DNA of 64,000 nucleotides from Caenorhabditis remanei. Lineage: Eukaryota; Nematoda; Chromadorea; Rhabditida; Rhabditidae. A program made the translations under genes and the position numbers. Below are positions 63,029-64,000 of this stretch, in pieces (the first letter of the stretch is position 1; each line of letters starts with the position of its first letter). Below the pieces are notes generated by a model that was given only the letters and a program-made list of their open reading frames with translations, was not told where the DNA came from and ran no database searches. The DNA lies in NCBI RefSeq assembly GCF_010183535.1, contig NC_071329.1, forward strand, positions 12,214,001 to 12,278,000, given 5' to 3'.

Positions 63029-64000
63029 TCTCTTTTCTTGACACCCTTTCAAAGTTGGACATTTTTAACTGAGAAACGGTCAAAGTTGTTCGATTTATGG
63101 CCATGACTGTACTCAATTTTTACCGGCTGTCTAACTTTCACACTTAGAAATATGTAGAATAGCTTTGAAGTCTTTCAGAGAAAAAAAATATCAGAAAGCA
63201 GAACAGTTCAGATCAAACCAGACTGAAGAGAAGATTTCCGTGTATATGAGAAACAATCTTGAAAAATTTTGGGGAGGGAGGCGGCATCGCTGCCGATCAG
63301 TCAAAAACTTAAAAGTAGTACTTTAGGTTAATTTTTTAAAGATGTGAATAGGACAATTTCCAAATTTCTAAGCTTCAGTAAAAGAGTTGGTAAGGCTTTC
63401 TCAGTCTGAAGCCAAAAAAGTCATTTGCTGTGTTTAGTACCATTCATTCTGAGACTTCGGACGTCTCCATCATTGAAGAAGTTGCAACAGTCAGAAGTTT
63501 AATAGAAATAAATTGAATGAAAAAACACTACTCAAAGAGTGGTGGTGATTTGTGAATAAGTAACTTTGTCGTTGATCAGTTACCTTCAAAAGGTAATAAT
63601 TTCTAGGATGAGGATTTGTTAAAACATGGTCTCAGGCTGCCATATTCAGAGAAGGGAGACAGCATTGTCGCCGAAGTTTGACATTAATATTTGAAAGATG
63701 ACTCGCCTCTTGAGGAGGGAGAAAGGAGAGTTAAAAGTTCCTGTTCTTTTGAAATAGTGTTAGATAAAGCAGAAAAAATGAATACAGTTTCGATTAGTGA
63801 ATTGAAAACTGCTCATATTGAAATCCATTTTTCCTCAGGATAGAAAAGTCACCGAGTAAATTTGTCGAAATCGTATCAGAAAAGCAGAGATGTTTTAATT
63901 GCTCTCTACCGGAACGGGCTGTTTAGCTAACAAAAACTACCGACAAGTGAAAAAAATTAATACGATCCAGGAGAAGGAGAAAATTCTGAGACCTCGATAG
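63029..64000. other. Terminal 1 kb, no gene seen
   Basis: AT-rich. Two loosely similar patches, GGGAGGGAGGCGGCATCGCT (about 63272-63291) and AGAAGGGAGACAGCATTGTC (about 63650-63669), each followed by a similar tail, hint at an old local duplication. Nothing coding is recognised. Confidence 0.4.

Overview
This is a stretch of nematode genome, almost certainly Caenorhabditis. Introns are short with GTAAGT/GTGAGT donors and TTTCAG acceptors, and likely trans-splice acceptors (TTTTCAG) sit just upstream of several start codons. The gene families are typical of these worms: ShKT proteins, an srx chemoreceptor, a DUF3557 protein and a worm-type TTBK/CK1-like kinase. From memory, the gene order (fis-1, agr-1, SSU72, an LDL-receptor-like gene, a CTR copper transporter, the BSH-type homeobox gene tab-1, snt-1) matches the centre of C. 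elegans chromosome II (cosmids F41G3, T13C2, F31E8). I could not check this by search and cannot name the species. All exon coordinates were read by eye from splice signals and reading-frame phase.

Layout. 0-7 kb holds a DUF3557 gene, two secreted ShKT genes and an srx 7TM receptor, all on the minus strand, with a 41-42 bp minisatellite between the ShKT genes. 6.7-11.3 kb holds fis-1 and a large low-complexity protein on the plus strand. 11.7-23.6 kb is the agrin orthologue agr-1 on the minus strand. Its introns hold two complete small plus-strand genes: a neuropeptide-like precursor and an 88-residue membrane protein. 24.4-26.9 kb has SSU72 and a kinase, convergent. 27.3-29.2 kb encodes a small single-pass membrane protein, and 30.8-34.7 kb a full LDL-receptor-related protein with an NPxY tail.

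36.3-41.1 kb has two secreted or surface proteins in tandem. 41.4-42.2 kb is a CTR copper transporter. 42.2-46.7 kb has no recognised gene but contains an 880 bp foldback transposon flanked by TTA. 46.7-47.9 kb is tab-1, and 48.3-50.3 kb a secreted protein of unknown function. 54.2-59.2 kb is synaptotagmin snt-1 with a duplicated, mutually exclusive C2B exon. The last 5 kb is repeat-rich, with three inverted-repeat structures and no gene I can support.

The parts most worth a second look are the candidate amidated neuropeptide inside agr-1, the extra agr-1 start sites and phase gaps, a 20 bp bipartite palindrome shared by the fis-1 and SSU72 upstream regions, and the foldback element with tRNA-like boxes in its arms.
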